The notes: generated by a model from the sequence alone, not told the origin. A stretch of DNA of 64,000 bases from Gelidibacter japonicus (GCF_010725055.1 NZ_BJKB01000007.1:62001-126000); one strand, 5' to 3'; counted from the first letter of the stretch, positions 45,379 to 54,668 are shown. Numbers and translations are program-made.

Positions 45379-46128
45379 ATGAAGCATTTTATTTATATAC
45401 TGGTATTTTTAATTGGCAGCTTAGGGTTTGGCCAAAATGAGCAGCTCTTTCAACAAGCCAATGACTTATACAACAAAGGCGATTTTGAAGATGCCATTTC
45501 AAAATATGAAAGCATTATTGAGTCTGGAGAGCATTCTGCAGCTCTGTACTTTAATCTGGCCAATGCACATTATAAACTCAATCATATTGCCCCAAGTATT
45601 TATTATTACGAAAAGGCATTAAAATTATCACCAAACGATAAGGAAATTCACAACAATATTGCATTTGCCCGCAATATGACCATTGATGCCATAGACAAGA
45701 CGCCTGTGTTTGGATTCGAAAAATTCGCAAAGAAGATCACCAATTGGCTCACTTTTGATACTTGGGCTAAATTATCGATACTGTTGATGGTGCTTTTTGT
45801 GGTATTTTATCTCATTTATTATTTTAATTATGGCTCCACCAAAAAACGAGTGGCGTTTATCACCGCGATAACTTTCTTTATTCTCTCATGTTGTTCTGTA
45901 GCTTTGGCTTTTAATAATTATCATTCTACAAAAAATGATCAACCTGCCATTGTCTTTGCCAAAGAGAGTCAAGTAAAAAGTGAGCCAAACCTAAGAAGTT
46001 CTGAATCCTTTAAGCTTCATGAAGGTACAAAAGTTCAAATTTTGGATACTGTCAATCACTGGAAAAAAATACAGATCGCCGATGGAAAAACCGGTTGGAT
46101 TCCTGCTGATGACATAAAAGCACTTTAG
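45379..46128 (+). CDS. batE: TPR and SH3-domain protein BatE
   Basis: 249 residues: signal peptide (ending GFGQ), TPR motifs (~22-100: NDLYNKGDFEDAISKYESII and IYYYEKALKLSPNDKE), two membrane helices (~132-152, ~162-182), and a C-terminal bacterial SH3 domain (~190-249: VKSEPNLRSSESFKLHEGTKV ... GWIPADDIK). Last gene of the Bat operon; no strong terminator is seen. Confidence 0.92.
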   Translation: MKHFIYILVFLIGSLGFGQNEQLFQQANDLYNKGDFEDAISKYESIIESGEHSAALYFNLANAHYKLNHIAPSIYYYEKALKLSPNDKEIHNNIAFARNMTIDAIDKTPVFGFEKFAKKITNWLTFDTWAKLSILLMVLFVVFYLIYYFNYGSTKKRVAFITAITFFILSCCSVALAFNNYHSTKNDQPAIVFAKESQVKSEPNLRSSESFKLHEGTKVQILDTVNHWKKIQIADGKTGWIPADDIKAL

Positions 46129-46417
46129 ACTTTCATGGATGGTTTCCTGAGGATAAACACCCAATAAAGACATTTGGACATTCTTCGTTATAATTTTATT
46201 AAAAAAGAAGCAAGTTTCCTTAGAATAAAAATTATGCCCCTATTCCACTGCTTTATTGCGATTTACCAATATGGAATCGCTGGATACGCATATCTAGTTC
46301 GTAAACATGAACGTTTTATTCTTTCATATTTGATTCAAAAAAAGCCATTTTATCACTACTTTTAGTGCATCAACTCCAAACATAAATTGGAATGTTTAAA
46401 ATAAGAATTTAAATAAG
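46129..46417. other. 289-nt spacer between batE and the carbonic anhydrase gene
   Basis: AT-rich. A 63-codon frame from TTG 46174 has no features of a gene. No terminator or repeat is clear. Confidence 0.5.
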
Positions 46418-47044
46418 ATGGATTTAAACAAAGTATTTGCAAACAACAAAAAATGGATCAAAGATAGACTGTCTGCTGACCCAAGCTTCTTTGAGGGTTT
46501 AAGCAAAGGACAAAACCCAGAATTACTGTTTATTGGCTGTTCTGACAGTCGCGTTGCGGCAGAAGAATTGATGGGCTTAGGTCCAGGAGAAGTATTTGTA
46601 CATCGCAACATTGCAAACATGGTCATTAGTATTGATCTTAATGTCATGTCTGTAGTCAATTATGCGGTCAATCAGTTGCAGGTTAAAGACGTTATCGTTT
46701 GTGGCCATTATGCCTGTGGTGGCGTTAAAGCGGCGATGCAATCGGCTGATTTGGGGATTCTAAATCCGTGGCTTCGTAACATCCGTGACGTCTATCGAAT
46801 CCATCGCAACAAACTAAATGCCATTGAAGATGAAGAAAAAAGATATGACCGATTGGTAGAACTCAATGTTCAGGAACAATGTGTCAACCTGATAAAAACT
46901 GCAGCAGTTCAAAAGGCAAATAGAGATAGAGGCCTAAAAGTACATGGTTGGGTATTTGATGTCAAAACAGGAAAGTTGATCGATTTGAAAATTGATTTTG
47001 ATAAATATCTCAGTAAAATCATGGAGATTTATCATTTGGAATAA
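46418..47044 (+). CDS. can: Beta-class carbonic anhydrase
   Basis: The enzyme interconverts CO2 and bicarbonate. The zinc ligands and catalytic dyad are visible: IGCSDSR (Cys ~40, Asp ~42, Arg ~44) and HYACGG (His ~97, Cys ~100). Length 208 is typical, with no signal peptide, so cytoplasmic. Single-gene unit. Confidence 0.96.
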   Translation: MDLNKVFANNKKWIKDRLSADPSFFEGLSKGQNPELLFIGCSDSRVAAEELMGLGPGEVFVHRNIANMVISIDLNVMSVVNYAVNQLQVKDVIVCGHYACGGVKAAMQSADLGILNPWLRNIRDVYRIHRNKLNAIEDEEKRYDRLVELNVQEQCVNLIKTAAVQKANRDRGLKVHGWVFDVKTGKLIDLKIDFDKYLSKIMEIYHLE

Positions 47045-47060
47045 CCACCAAAAATGTCGT

Positions 47061-47087
47061 GGCTCGTCCGACCGACACGGGCGAGCC
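47061..47087. repeat. GC-rich dispersed palindrome, copy 3
   Basis: GGCTCGTCCG pairs with CGGGCGAGCC (one G-T pair) around ACCGACA. It lies 17 nt past the carbonic anhydrase stop and could also act as an RNA 3' end, though no T run follows. Confidence 0.55.
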
Positions 47088-47329
47088 CTATTTTAAGAGA
47101 AGAATGCGAAACTGTCATTTCCATCAAGCCAAGGTTGCAGGTTTTACAGTCATTACTGCCAACGAAAGCAGCTCTCTAGTCATCAGACCAATCAATATAT
47201 AAAGTGCATTCTTTTGTGATTTGGATTGTATCACTACAAAATTCATAGCCTCATGAACTTGGCGTATCTGCTACATGGTTAACATTTGGCTAACCAACAG
47301 TGTGACGGCGAACACACATTTGGATATTT

Positions 47330-47869
47330 TTAAATGGTACCATCGGTCTCAACAGGATCTTCTTCCCAATCTTCTTCCAGTTCTTTCTTCTTTTCCAGGA
47401 TAATCGGAAACATCATTGGCACCAAGGATTTCACAGGAGTATAAAGTGCAGAGTCTTCAATGCTTTTTTCATCGGTCATTGGAATGGCCCGGTTAGTAAT
47501 ATCATAAATATTGAGCACTACACTTAAAATCAATGCCAATTTTATCGCTCCAAAAAGAGCGCCAAGCAGCTTATTGACAATTCCCAGAGCGGCAAAATCC
47601 GCAAGCTTTGTCAAGGCTTTCCCTGCTAAGGCTATCGCCAAGACAATGATGAGAAAAGTTACGGCAAATGCAATAATATTAATTGTTTTCTCATCCCACT
47701 GTGAGTTTTCATCAATAAAGGTTTCGGCATAATTACTAAAGTGGATCGCGCCATATACCCCGGCGATCAAGGCTATGACAGAAGCAATTTCCACAAAAAA
47801 TCCTTTCATAAAACCTCTCACCAATCCAAGACCGATAACCCCTAGTAAAATGATATCCAAAACACTCAT
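47330..47869 (-). CDS. CvpA family membrane protein
   Basis: 179 residues with four hydrophobic helices; DIILLGVIGLGLVRGFMKGFF and a second block (NKLLGALFGAIKLALILSVVL) are the CvpA pattern. The C-terminal ~45 residues are soluble and acidic. CvpA proteins are inner-membrane proteins linked to colicin V production and to envelope stress; role here unknown. Confidence 0.88.
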   Translation of the reverse strand: MSVLDIILLGVIGLGLVRGFMKGFFVEIASVIALIAGVYGAIHFSNYAETFIDENSQWDEKTINIIAFAVTFLIIVLAIALAGKALTKLADFAALGIVNKLLGALFGAIKLALILSVVLNIYDITNRAIPMTDEKSIEDSALYTPVKSLVPMMFPIILEKKKELEEDWEEDPVETDGTI

Positions 47870-48210
47870 AAGCTATTGTATTTTAGCAAACGTACATAAA
47901 TTTCGGATTTTAAGACTTATAAATTCTAAACAGAATGTATAGTTTCTTAACTTTGCCTAAGAGTTCTAGTTGAAAGATTAACAACAAAAAACGGTCACTA
48001 CTATTTAGTTACCGACAAAATTGAACTTGAAGTTGATTTGAATCTCAAGTTTCGTTCCAATTTGAAGTTGAATTTCAATACTAACTAAAAAGATTACTGC
48101 CTTACTTCGACAAACTCAGTAACACGCAGGAAATTAAAATTGTCGCTGCTATTATGGTAATGACAAGGAATTATTAACTAAAAAGATTCCTGCCTTCGCA
48201 GGAAGTGATC
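47870..48210. other. 341-nt spacer with nested repeats upstream of the 48.2-kb gene
   Basis: A TAACTTTG box (47948-47955) could start a ~260-nt leader. TAACTAAAAAGATT[AC]CTGCCTT-like sequence occurs twice (48082-48103 and 48175-48196, one mismatch). The first copy is interrupted at its loop by an ACTTCGACAAACTCAGT-type repeat (48104-48124); the second is the intact hairpin leader. Confidence 0.55.
48187..48210 (+). promoter_or_regulatory. Hairpin leader, copy 3
   Basis: TTCCTGC (48187-48193) pairs perfectly with GCAGGAA (48198-48204) around loop CTTC; six bases (GTGATC) lead to the ATG. Confidence 0.6.
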
Positions 48211-48567
48211 ATGTCAAGAGACAAACTATTAAAAGAACGTTGGGAGTTAGTAGTCAAAAAGCTTTCTACCCAATTCGCTGAAGGCGATATATTAGATTTG
48301 GATGCCATCATCTATTTGATTGGTGTGCAAGAATTAGGACAACTCCATAGAAAGTTCAAGAAAGACCATAAATTGGATTTGATGCATATTGGCATCTGTC
48401 GATTATTAGAGCCTTATGGTTATTACGAATTCGATTATTTTGATGAGGATAAGTGGCCTCATTATACCATTAAAGAACAACTCCCTCCATTAAAAGCAGG
48501 GGAACAAAGTGTCCTGATGAAAGAAGCCATTGTCAATTATTTTATTGAAACTGAATTTATAAAATAA
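48211..48567 (+). CDS. Small soluble protein, unknown function
   Basis: 118 residues from ATG 48211 (a GTG at 48205 lies next to the hairpin and is not preferred). Charged, mostly helical N-terminal half (MSRDKLLKERWELVVKKLS, DLDAIIYLIGVQELGQ) and an aromatic, acidic segment PYGYYEFDYFDEDKWPHY (~70-87). No signal or membrane segment. I do not recognise a family; the defined composition and proper start suggest a real conserved gene. Confidence 0.7.
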   Translation: MSRDKLLKERWELVVKKLSTQFAEGDILDLDAIIYLIGVQELGQLHRKFKKDHKLDLMHIGICRLLEPYGYYEFDYFDEDKWPHYTIKEQLPPLKAGEQSVLMKEAIVNYFIETEFIK

Positions 48568-48652
48568 TTCTCTCATCAGATCTTTCAGGTGTTTAAAACC
48601 TGATAGGTCTTTAAGGTTTACAAAATCTTGTAGGTTTTTATCTGAAAAGCCT

Positions 48653-48660
48653 TAAATTTG
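48653..48660 (+). promoter_or_regulatory. Candidate promoter of pheS (-7 box)
   Basis: TAAATTTG matches TAnnTTTG; a TTG lies 22 nt upstream (48628-48630). The box is 20 nt before the ATG. Just upstream, a small CAGGT/ACCTG hairpin (48586-48602) and AGGT-rich repeats fill the spacer. Confidence 0.5.
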
Positions 48661-48679
48661 CCATTCATTTTTTTGATTT

Positions 48680-49699
48680 ATGATAGACAAGATTAAAGAA
48701 CTCATCGCTGAAGTCGAGGCTTTTAAAGCTCAATCCAAGGAAGAGATCGAAGCATTTCGGATTAAATACTTAGGAAAAAAAGGAGTATTGAATGAATATT
48801 TTGCAGAATTTAAAAACGTAGCTAATGATCAAAAGAAAGAGTTTGGTCAAGTCATCAATCAATTAAAAAGCACTGCCGAAGACAAAGTCAATTCTTTAAA
48901 GGAAGAATTGGAAAGTAAAGAAGAGATCAAAGGCGTCTTTGGCGATTTATCACGTCCTGGCGAACCTATTGCCATTGGCGCACGTCACCCAATTTCCATC
49001 GTTAAAAATCAGATCATAGATATCTTTTCGCGCGTAGGTTTTAACGTCAGCGAAGGACCTGAAATTGAAGACGACTGGCATAATTTTACCGCACTGAACT
49101 TGCCAGAATACCACCCGGCAAGAGATATGCAGGACACGTTTTTTATTCAAACCAATCCCGATATTTTGTTGCGTACACACACAAGCTCTGTTCAGGTACG
49201 CTATATGGAAACCAACAAACCACCAATCCGTACCATTTCTCCTGGGCGGGTGTTTAGGAACGAGGCCATTTCATCACGTTCGCACTGTTTCTTCCACCAA
49301 GTGGAGGGTTTGTACATTGATAAAGACGTGAGTTTTGCCGATTTAAAACAAACTCTTCAATATTTCACCACCGAAATGTTTGGGAAAAGTAAAATCCGTT
49401 TGCGTCCTTCCTATTTTCCATTTACTGAACCAAGTGCAGAAGTAGATGTGTATTGGGGACTGGAAACTGAAATCGACCATCGCATCACCAAAGGTACTGG
49501 ATGGTTGGAAATCATGGGCTGCGGAATGGTCGATCCGAACGTTCTAGAAAATTGCGGCATCGATTCAAAAGTCTATTCCGGATTTGCCTTTGGAATGGGT
49601 ATTGACCGGATTGCCATGCTTTTACATCAAATTGGTGATATCCGATTGTTGAGCGAAAATGATGTCCGATTTTTGGAGCAATTTAAATCATCTTTATAA
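48680..49699 (+). CDS. pheS: Phenylalanyl-tRNA synthetase alpha subunit
   Basis: The catalytic subunit of the class II synthetase that charges tRNA-Phe. N-terminal coiled coil (~1-85), then motif 2 FRNEAISSRSHCFFHQVEGLY (~197-217) and motif 3 FGMGIDRIAMLLHQIGDIR (~307-325). Length 339 is typical. The beta subunit gene (pheT) is not adjacent; in this lineage it is encoded elsewhere. Confidence 0.97.
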   Translation: MIDKIKELIAEVEAFKAQSKEEIEAFRIKYLGKKGVLNEYFAEFKNVANDQKKEFGQVINQLKSTAEDKVNSLKEELESKEEIKGVFGDLSRPGEPIAIGARHPISIVKNQIIDIFSRVGFNVSEGPEIEDDWHNFTALNLPEYHPARDMQDTFFIQTNPDILLRTHTSSVQVRYMETNKPPIRTISPGRVFRNEAISSRSHCFFHQVEGLYIDKDVSFADLKQTLQYFTTEMFGKSKIRLRPSYFPFTEPSAEVDVYWGLETEIDHRITKGTGWLEIMGCGMVDPNVLENCGIDSKVYSGFAFGMGIDRIAMLLHQIGDIRLLSENDVRFLEQFKSSL

Positions 49700-49748
49700 A
49701 TCGTTATGACCCATAACGATAACCGATGAGTTTTCATCGGTTTTTTTA
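49700..49748 (+). terminator. Terminator of pheS, with a second hairpin in front
   Basis: ATCGTTATG/CATAACGAT (49700-49720, perfect 9-bp stem) is followed at once by AACCGATGA/TCATCGGTT (49721-49742) and a T run. Confidence 0.85.
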
Positions 49749-49772
49749 TTTAACATTTTTTTAACTTCGATT

Positions 49773-49792
49773 GGTTCGGATTGTTCCGAACC
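49773..49792. promoter_or_regulatory. Probable operator of the RND efflux operon
   Basis: A perfect inverted repeat: GGTTCGGA, TTGT, TCCGAACC. It ends 5 nt before the -7 box, so a bound dimer would block RNA polymerase. The first gene of the operon encodes a GbsR/MarR-type regulator, the natural candidate to bind it. Confidence 0.7.
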
Positions 49793-49797
49793 TCGCT

Positions 49798-49805
49798 TAT
49801 CTTTG
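49798..49805 (+). promoter_or_regulatory. -7 box of the RND efflux operon
   Basis: TATCTTTG matches TAnnTTTG exactly; the ATG at 49823 is 17 nt downstream. Confidence 0.6.
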
Positions 49806-49822
49806 CATGAAATTTGAATCAC

Positions 49823-50323
49823 ATGATAAGTAAAATGCGTAATGACAAAGAAGACTTAGTCGAAAGATTGGGTGTCTTTATGGAGCAAAAAGAACAACTT
49901 GCTCCGGTTGCAGCCCGTATTTTATCCTATATTATTTTAACCGGTAAGGCTGGGACCACTTTTGATGATTTAGTCAGAGATTTATGTGCCAGTAAAAGCA
50001 CGATTTCCACACATTTAAACCATTTAGCCGATTTAAAGCGAATTCTTTACTTCACCAAAACCGGCGATCGAAAAAAGTATTACACTATTAACGAAGACAG
50101 TATCATTCAAAGTATTGATGCCATGACAGAGTCTTGGATTCTCCAAAAAGAACTGCATTTAGAAATAAGAGAATATAAGGAAAAGACCAATCAATTGAAA
50201 AACGATTATACTTCAAAGTTTAATCTGGACTTTCATGACAATTATATCGAGTTTTTAGATGAAGTCACCAAAGCAGTATCAACATTAAAATCAAGAATTT
50301 TAGAAAAAAACACTAAACTCTAA
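49823..50323 (+). CDS. GbsR/MarR-family transcriptional regulator
   Basis: 166 residues. A winged helix-turn-helix is visible at ~35-95: ARILSYIILTGKAGTTFDDLVRDL, CASKSTISTHLNHLADLKRI (recognition helix) and LYFTKTGDRKKYY (wing). A long C-terminal helix for dimerisation follows. First gene of an efflux operon and 3 nt from the adaptor gene, so it probably represses the operon and itself through the palindrome at 49773-49792. An in-frame TTG at 49814 is an alternative start. The ligand is unknown. Confidence 0.9.
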   Translation: MISKMRNDKEDLVERLGVFMEQKEQLAPVAARILSYIILTGKAGTTFDDLVRDLCASKSTISTHLNHLADLKRILYFTKTGDRKKYYTINEDSIIQSIDAMTESWILQKELHLEIREYKEKTNQLKNDYTSKFNLDFHDNYIEFLDEVTKAVSTLKSRILEKNTKL

Positions 50324-50326
50324 TCA

Positions 50327-51451
50327 ATGAAAACAATCAAACTCCCATTAGTCATCTCCCTTAGTATCATCACTCTTTTCTTGAGTTGTGGGGACAAAGA
50401 ACAAGCACCACAAGGGCCACAAGGACCGATGCCGTTTCAAGTGACCACCATTCCCCAAAAAACTGTAACAGGTTTTACAACTTATCCAACGAGCATTGAA
50501 GGCGTCAATAACAGTGAAGTACGCCCTAAGATCTCAGGCTATATTACAGAGGTACTCGTTGACGAAGGTCAGAAAGTGAGAAAGGGACAAACCTTATTCA
50601 AGTTAGAGACACAAACACTCAGCCAAGATGCTGCCGGAGCAAAGGCCAATGTCAATGCAGCTCAAGTTGAGGTTGACAAACTAAAACCTCTGGTTGAAAA
50701 AAACATTATCAGTGGTGTACAATTAGAAACTGCAAAGGCCAAATTATTGCAGGCACAAAGTGCCTATAACAGCATTGTTGCCAACATTGACTATGCCAAT
50801 ATAAAAAGTCCTGTGGACGGTTATGTTGGATCAATTAGATTACGTAAGGGAACATTGGTGAGTCCTACAGGTCCAGAACCGTTAACTACAGTTTCTGACA
50901 TTAGTGAAGTCTATGCTTATTTCTCAATGAATGAACGAGAATATCTTGATTTTATTCAAAACGCAGATGGCAACAGTATTCAAGAAAAGATCAAAAATCT
51001 TCCAAAAGTCACTTTGATCTTGGCCAATGGAAGTGTTTATGATCAAGAAGGCACCATTGAAACCATAAACTCCCAAGTAAATGCCAATACTGGATCTATA
51101 TCCTTTCGGGCCGTTTTTAATAATGACTCAAGATTATTGACCAACGGCAACAGCGGAAAAATAAGAGTTCCAAAAACTTATTCAAATGTTGTGGTAGTCC
51201 CTAAAGAATCTACCTATGAGCAGCAAGGCAGTTATTATGTCTATAAACTAGCTGAAGATAATATGGCTGTTTCTACACGAATTGCGGTTTTAGCCGATGT
51301 TAACAATGTTTATGTAGTTTCTGATGGTCTTAAAGCAGGCGATAAAATTGTTGCAAAAGGCGTTGCAAAGTTAAGAGGTGATTCACAGATACAACCAATG
51401 GAAGTGCCTTTTGACACGATTGCAAAACCAATCGAAAAAGTATTCAGATAA
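50327..51451 (+). CDS. RND efflux periplasmic adaptor (membrane fusion) lipoprotein
   Basis: 374 residues. Lipoprotein signal with Cys in FLSCGDKE; Pro/Gln/Gly-rich linker; then lipoyl halves around a helical hairpin (VRPKISGYITEVLVDEGQKVRKGQTLFKL ~64-92 in part, KSPVDGYVGSIRLRKGTLVS ~162), beta-barrel and membrane-proximal domains. AcrA-type. It links the inner-membrane pump to the outer-membrane channel encoded downstream. Confidence 0.94.
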   Translation: MKTIKLPLVISLSIITLFLSCGDKEQAPQGPQGPMPFQVTTIPQKTVTGFTTYPTSIEGVNNSEVRPKISGYITEVLVDEGQKVRKGQTLFKLETQTLSQDAAGAKANVNAAQVEVDKLKPLVEKNIISGVQLETAKAKLLQAQSAYNSIVANIDYANIKSPVDGYVGSIRLRKGTLVSPTGPEPLTTVSDISEVYAYFSMNEREYLDFIQNADGNSIQEKIKNLPKVTLILANGSVYDQEGTIETINSQVNANTGSISFRAVFNNDSRLLTNGNSGKIRVPKTYSNVVVVPKESTYEQQGSYYVYKLAEDNMAVSTRIAVLADVNNVYVVSDGLKAGDKIVAKGVAKLRGDSQIQPMEVPFDTIAKPIEKVFR

Positions 51452-51470
51452 TAAACCAAGATAAGAACTT

Positions 51471-54400
51471 ATGATAAAGACATTTATAGAAAGACCGGTA
51501 CTTTCAACGGTCGTTTCGATCATCATCGTGATTTTGGGTATTCTTGGTCTTACCACATTACCTATTACGCAATATCCTGATATTGCACCACCAACTATTT
51601 CAGTAAATGCCAATTATCCTGGTGCCAACGCTGAAACCATCTTGGAGAGTGTGATTATCCCCATCGAGGAGCAAATCAACGGTGTGGAAGGAATGACCTA
51701 TATTACCTCCAGTGCTTCCAATACAGGAAGTGCAACCATTACCGTATATTTTGATCAGGAGGTCGATCCTGATATTGCAGCGGTAAACGTTCAAAACCGT
51801 GTGGCACGTGCCAATCCGCAATTGCCCCAAGCGGTGTTGCAAACCGGTGTAACTACCTCAAAGCAGCAAACCAGCGCCTTGATGTTTACCTCATTTTATA
51901 GCACCAATCCTGATTACGATGCCACATTTATACAGAATTATCTAAAAATCAATGTCATTCCAGAATTACAACGGGTTGACGGCGTTGGTGATGTGAATGT
52001 GTTTGGAGTCAAAGATTACGCCATGCGTATTTGGTTGCGTCCGGAAAAAATGGCTGCCTACGGACTGATTCCTACCGATGTTACCGCAGCATTGCGCGAA
52101 CAGAGTTTGGAAGCTGCCGCAGGATCATTGGGTGAAAATGACGGAGAAGCCTTTAGTTATGTCATCAAATACGGTGGCCGATTTAAAACTGAAGCGCAGT
52201 ATAGCGATATTATCATTAAAGCCCTGGGCAACGGACAGTTTTTAAAACTCTCTGACGTCGCGGATATTGAATTGGGCGCACAGTCTTATGCAGGTGGATC
52301 TATTACCAACGGCCTTCCAGCGGTAAACATGGGTATTTTTCAAACCAAAGGTTCCAACGCTCGAGACATTATTATTGATATTGAGAAAAAGTTGGAAGAG
52401 ATCAAAGCCGATTTACCTAAAGGTGTAGAGATTTTTATACCCTACAACACCAATACGTTCTTGAATGCATCCATTGAAAAGGTGGTCTCCACCCTGGCTG
52501 AGGCATTTTTACTCGTGTTCGTGGTAGTGTTTATTTTCCTTCAAGACTTTAGATCAACCTTAATTCCGGCTATTGCAGTTCCGGTTTCGATTATCGGTAC
52601 GTTTTTCTTCTTAAATCTTTTTGGTTACTCTATCAACCTATTAACACTTTTCGCCTTGGTATTGGCAATTGGTATTGTGGTGGATGACGCCATCGTCGTG
52701 GTAGAGGCTGTTCACGCCAAGATTGATGAAGGAGAATCTGACCCTAAAAAAGCAACGGTAGATGCCATGCATGATATTACTGGGGCTATTGTTTCCATTA
52801 CCTTAGTCATGGCAGCAGTGTTTGTTCCTGTAACCTTCATCCAAGGTCCGACGGGAGTGTTCTATGAGCAATTTGGAGTTACGCTAATTGTGGCCATTAT
52901 TATTTCGGCCGTTAATGCATTAACCCTGAGCCCTGCCTTATGTGCCCTGTTCCTAAAAGGTCATGACGACAAGCAAAATAAGAAGAAGAAAGGATATCTT
53001 GGACGATTCTTTGATGGTTTCAATAAAGGTTTTAACGCCACCGTTACCAAATACGGAAAATCTGTTCATTTCCTATACAAACATAAATGGATAACCGTGG
53101 TTGTTCTTGCAATATCCGTTGGTGCTATCTGGTGGTCTTCTTCCGTATTGCCAACTGGATTTGTCCCTGATGAAGATAGAGGTATCGTATTCGTAAATAT
53201 TGAACTTCCTGCCGGATCTTCAATAGACAGAACCCATCAGGTAAACGCTGATTTATATAAAAAGCTCATTCAAATCCCAGGGGTTAAAGGGGGGTCAATT
53301 ATTGAAGGAAGTAGCTTTTTGGGAGGTGCAGGGAGCAACTTCGGACTGGGCTTTATCCGTTTGGACGATTGGGAAAACCGTGATGCCGATTCACTTTCCG
53401 TACAAAGTATTACTGGGAAAATGTTCGCAGCAGCGGCACAGATTCCTGAAGCAAACATCATCTTCTTTGCACCACCAAGCATACCTGGGTTTGGTAACTC
53501 GGCGGGAATTGAAGTCAACTTGTTGGACCGCTCAGGTGGCAGTTTTACGGAATTAGATAAAGTCACTCAAGATTTTGTGGGCAAACTCTCCCAACGACCA
53601 GAAATTCAGTATGCACAGTCATCGTTTAACACCCATTATCCGCAGTATGAGATAGAGTTAAATGCCGAACTGGCTAAGGAATTAGGTGTACCTATCAGTG
53701 ATATATTTTCAACACTTCAAGGGTATATTGGAAGTATTTTCGCTGCCGATTTCTCAAGATTTGGTAAACAATATCGTGTATATGTTCAAGCTTTGCCTCA
53801 GGATCGTGCTGAAGAAAGTGATTTGGGCAAACTCTATGTACGTACAGGTACCGGAGAAATGACTCCAATTACAACATTTGTCAACTTAAAAAGAGTTTAC
53901 GGACCACAATCCGTAACCCGTTTCAATCTATTTAATTCTGTAACTTTAAATGCAGCAGTAGCCCCTGGCTTTAGTTCTGGTGATGCTATTAAAGCAGTAA
54001 ATGAAGTTTCACAATCCTTACCTGCCAATTATACCACTGCGTATTCTGGATTGACTCGTGAGGAAGTGAATGCAGGCAACCAAACAACGACCATTTTTAT
54101 ATTGTCTTTAGTGTTTGTTTATTTCCTGTTGGCTGCCCAGTACGAAAGCTATTTGATTCCATTCTCTGTACTTCTATCCTTACCACTAGGGGTTTTTGGA
54201 GCGTATTTCACAACGCAACTTACAGGATTACAAAATAATATTTATTTCCAAATTGCACTGATTATGTTACTTGGACTCTTAGCCAAGAACGCCATTTTGA
54301 TCGTGGAGTTCGCACTGCAAAGACGACGCCGAGGTGAATCCATTTTGGCAGCCGCCGTCCATGGCGCCGAAGCACGTTTACGACCAATTTTGATGACCTC

Positions 54401-54668
54401 CTTTGCTTTTATCTTCGGATTGTCGCCATTAGTGTTTGCAAGTGGCGTAGGTGCATCAGGAAACCGATCTATTGGAACTGGAGCCGTAGGTGGAGTGCTC
54501 ATAGGAACCGTTCTTGGAGTGTTTGTCATTCCAATTCTGTTCATGTTCTTCCAATGGTTACAGGAAAAAATATCAGGAGCTCCTCAACGCGTATTAGAAC
54601 TTGAAGCGGAACACAATCAACAAACATTAGAACTTAACGACGATCAAAATCATGATAACAATGCTTAA
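51471..54668 (+). CDS. RND efflux pump inner-membrane permease (AcrB/HAE1 type)
   Basis: 1065 residues with twelve helices and two large periplasmic loops. Proton-relay residues are in place: GIVVDDAIVVVEA (the Asp pair at ~406-407) in helix 4 and LLGLLAKNAILIVEFA (Lys ~940) in helix 10. FIERPVLSTVVSIIIVILG at the start is the usual first helix. Exports drugs or other amphiphilic compounds; the true substrate is unknown. The 3' end overlaps the channel gene by 17 nt. Confidence 0.97.
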   Translation: MIKTFIERPVLSTVVSIIIVILGILGLTTLPITQYPDIAPPTISVNANYPGANAETILESVIIPIEEQINGVEGMTYITSSASNTGSATITVYFDQEVDPDIAAVNVQNRVARANPQLPQAVLQTGVTTSKQQTSALMFTSFYSTNPDYDATFIQNYLKINVIPELQRVDGVGDVNVFGVKDYAMRIWLRPEKMAAYGLIPTDVTAALREQSLEAAAGSLGENDGEAFSYVIKYGGRFKTEAQYSDIIIKALGNGQFLKLSDVADIELGAQSYAGGSITNGLPAVNMGIFQTKGSNARDIIIDIEKKLEEIKADLPKGVEIFIPYNTNTFLNASIEKVVSTLAEAFLLVFVVVFIFLQDFRSTLIPAIAVPVSIIGTFFFLNLFGYSINLLTLFALVLAIGIVVDDAIVVVEAVHAKIDEGESDPKKATVDAMHDITGAIVSITLVMAAVFVPVTFIQGPTGVFYEQFGVTLIVAIIISAVNALTLSPALCALFLKGHDDKQNKKKKGYLGRFFDGFNKGFNATVTKYGKSVHFLYKHKWITVVVLAISVGAIWWSSSVLPTGFVPDEDRGIVFVNIELPAGSSIDRTHQVNADLYKKLIQIPGVKGGSIIEGSSFLGGAGSNFGLGFIRLDDWENRDADSLSVQSITGKMFAAAAQIPEANIIFFAPPSIPGFGNSAGIEVNLLDRSGGSFTELDKVTQDFVGKLSQRPEIQYAQSSFNTHYPQYEIELNAELAKELGVPISDIFSTLQGYIGSIFAADFSRFGKQYRVYVQALPQDRAEESDLGKLYVRTGTGEMTPITTFVNLKRVYGPQSVTRFNLFNSVTLNAAVAPGFSSGDAIKAVNEVSQSLPANYTTAYSGLTREEVNAGNQTTTIFILSLVFVYFLLAAQYESYLIPFSVLLSLPLGVFGAYFTTQLTGLQNNIYFQIALIMLLGLLAKNAILIVEFALQRRRRGESILAAAVHGAEARLRPILMTSFAFIFGLSPLVFASGVGASGNRSIGTGAVGGVLIGTVLGVFVIPILFMFFQWLQEKISGAPQRVLELEAEHNQQTLELNDDQNHDNNA

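Noticed and set aside
46174-46365. 63-codon frame after batE
   Set aside because: TTG start, no signal, no recognisable pattern, ordinary AT-rich composition of a spacer.
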